A DNA stretch of 33,698 bases, from assembly GCA_944388705.1 (NCBI GenBank), contig CALXJU010000017.1, positions 1 to 33,698 on the forward strand, read 5' to 3'. Source of the stretch: an uncultured Clostridia bacterium (GTDB taxonomy: Bacteria > Bacillota > Clostridia > TANB77 > CAG-508). The position numbers and the translations under genes are program-made. Positions 33,258 to 33,698 of this stretch are shown here, in pieces (within the stretch, counting starts at the first letter, position 1; each line of letters begins with the position of its first letter). The notes under the pieces are model-generated. The model was not told where the DNA came from and made no database searches. It saw only the letters and a program-made list of their open reading frames with translations.

Positions 33258-33698
33258 TTATATTGATAAGTAATATCTTTCTTTTCCATTTACTGTTGTT
33301 ATTCTTATTACATATCCTTCTGGTCTGTTTGTTATTACTCCTTGTATCGCTGATGCTCCATTTATTGTTCCATCGTAGAAATTTAATATTCCACTATTTA
33401 TTATTCCATATGTCGTTCCTTCTATTGTTATTAAGTCTTGACTTACTGTTCCATCATCTTGTCCTAATGTTAGTGTTCCACTATTTTCTATTGCTACTCC
33501 TACTGTACTTGTGATTTTTCCTACTCCACTTGATGTTGAATCTATTATCGTCAAGTTTCCTTCATTTTGAATTGTTACATCTATATTAGAACTTATTGTT
33601 TTTTCATTCATATCTAATATAATATTTTGTCCTTCAGATATATGTAATGTTGAATTTAATATTACTCCATTTGTTAGTTTTACTGTTTGTGCTTCTTC
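33258..33698 (-). CDS. C-terminal part of a beta-helix-like surface protein (partial)
   Basis: The frame is open to the right edge, giving 146 residues of a longer protein. The sequence is repetitive, with strand-turn units such as NEGNLTIIDSTSSG, ENSGTLTLGQDDG and NSGILNFYDGTI, the style of right-handed beta-helix adhesins or pectate-lyase-like surface proteins. It ends VNGKERYYLSI without an LPXTG anchor. The start and any anchor or prepilin-type leader lie outside the window. Confidence 0.7.
   Translation of the reverse strand, partial: EEAQTVKLTNGVILNSTLHISEGQNIILDMNEKTISSNIDVTIQNEGNLTIIDSTSSGVGKITSTVGVAIENSGTLTLGQDDGTVSQDLITIEGTTYGIINSGILNFYDGTINGASAIQGVITNRPEGYVIRITTVNGKERYYLSI

Overview
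The window is a very AT-rich, gene-dense bacterial segment that reads like a low-GC Clostridia-type Firmicute. The evidence is strong Shine-Dalgarno sites (GGAGG), TTGACA/TATAAT promoters, U-tailed intrinsic terminators, a YtxC-type sporulation protein and a SpoVB-like flippase. Arginine is nearly always AGA or CGT, and TGA works as a stop. No rRNA, tRNA, CRISPR array, phage module or intact transposase was seen. Several genes are broken by one base, so the sequence is either from an organism accumulating pseudogenes or from a draft assembly with indel errors.

Layout. 1-3.5 kb: a truncated prepilin-type leader peptide at the edge, a VanW/G5 surface protein and a SpoVB-like flippase. 3.5-6.5 kb: copy 1 of a repeated structured element, then a minus-strand rpe-pgi-thioesterase operon. 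6.5-8.1 kb: a glycosyltransferase and a stretch of gene debris. 8.2-12 kb: a DUF4912 protein with a histone-like tail, a GH57/DUF1957 glucan-branching-type enzyme, copy 2 of the structured element and ytxC. 12-20.8 kb, nearly all minus strand: a toxin-antitoxin-like pair with a frameshifted DUF4160 gene, two ABC-exporter operons (one a YtrA-type GntR operon), a monofunctional transglycosylase, an ABC ATPase without a permease and an AI-2E-family transporter. 20.9-24.5 kb: an unknown Cys/His protein, a prepilin-leader/leucine-rich-repeat protein, a MITE-like inverted repeat, a ZIP metal transporter and a patatin-like lipase. 24.5-28.7 kb: a GT39-like membrane glycosyltransferase with an early TGA, a VanRS-like two-component system with a frameshifted regulator and, divergently, a C39-like peptidase. 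28.8-33.7 kb: a GNAT acetyltransferase, a small ferredoxin, a hexapeptide acetyltransferase coupled to a GT-C membrane protein, an Rpn/PD-(D/E)XK protein with a heptad-repeat tail and the C-terminus of a beta-helix-like surface protein.

The cell envelope is the common theme: flippase, VanW/G5, transglycosylase, GT-C enzymes, prepilin-leader proteins and VanRS-like signalling. Central sugar metabolism (pgi, rpe, GH57) is interspersed.

The most unusual signal is a two-copy nested hairpin (3486-3667 and 10791-11016). Both copies begin within five bases of a stop codon. They share a 54-nt apical core with three differences, enclosed by a 23-bp stem in which all three differences between copies are compensated. 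The outer stems are unrelated in sequence but have the same layout, and each arm can also fold into a terminator-like hairpin. I do not recognise this as a known RNA family. A second pattern is that the two clear single-base frameshifts (response regulator and DUF4160) are both an extra C in front of a GGA codon, creating an in-frame CGG. I found CGG in frame only once in all intact genes of the window.
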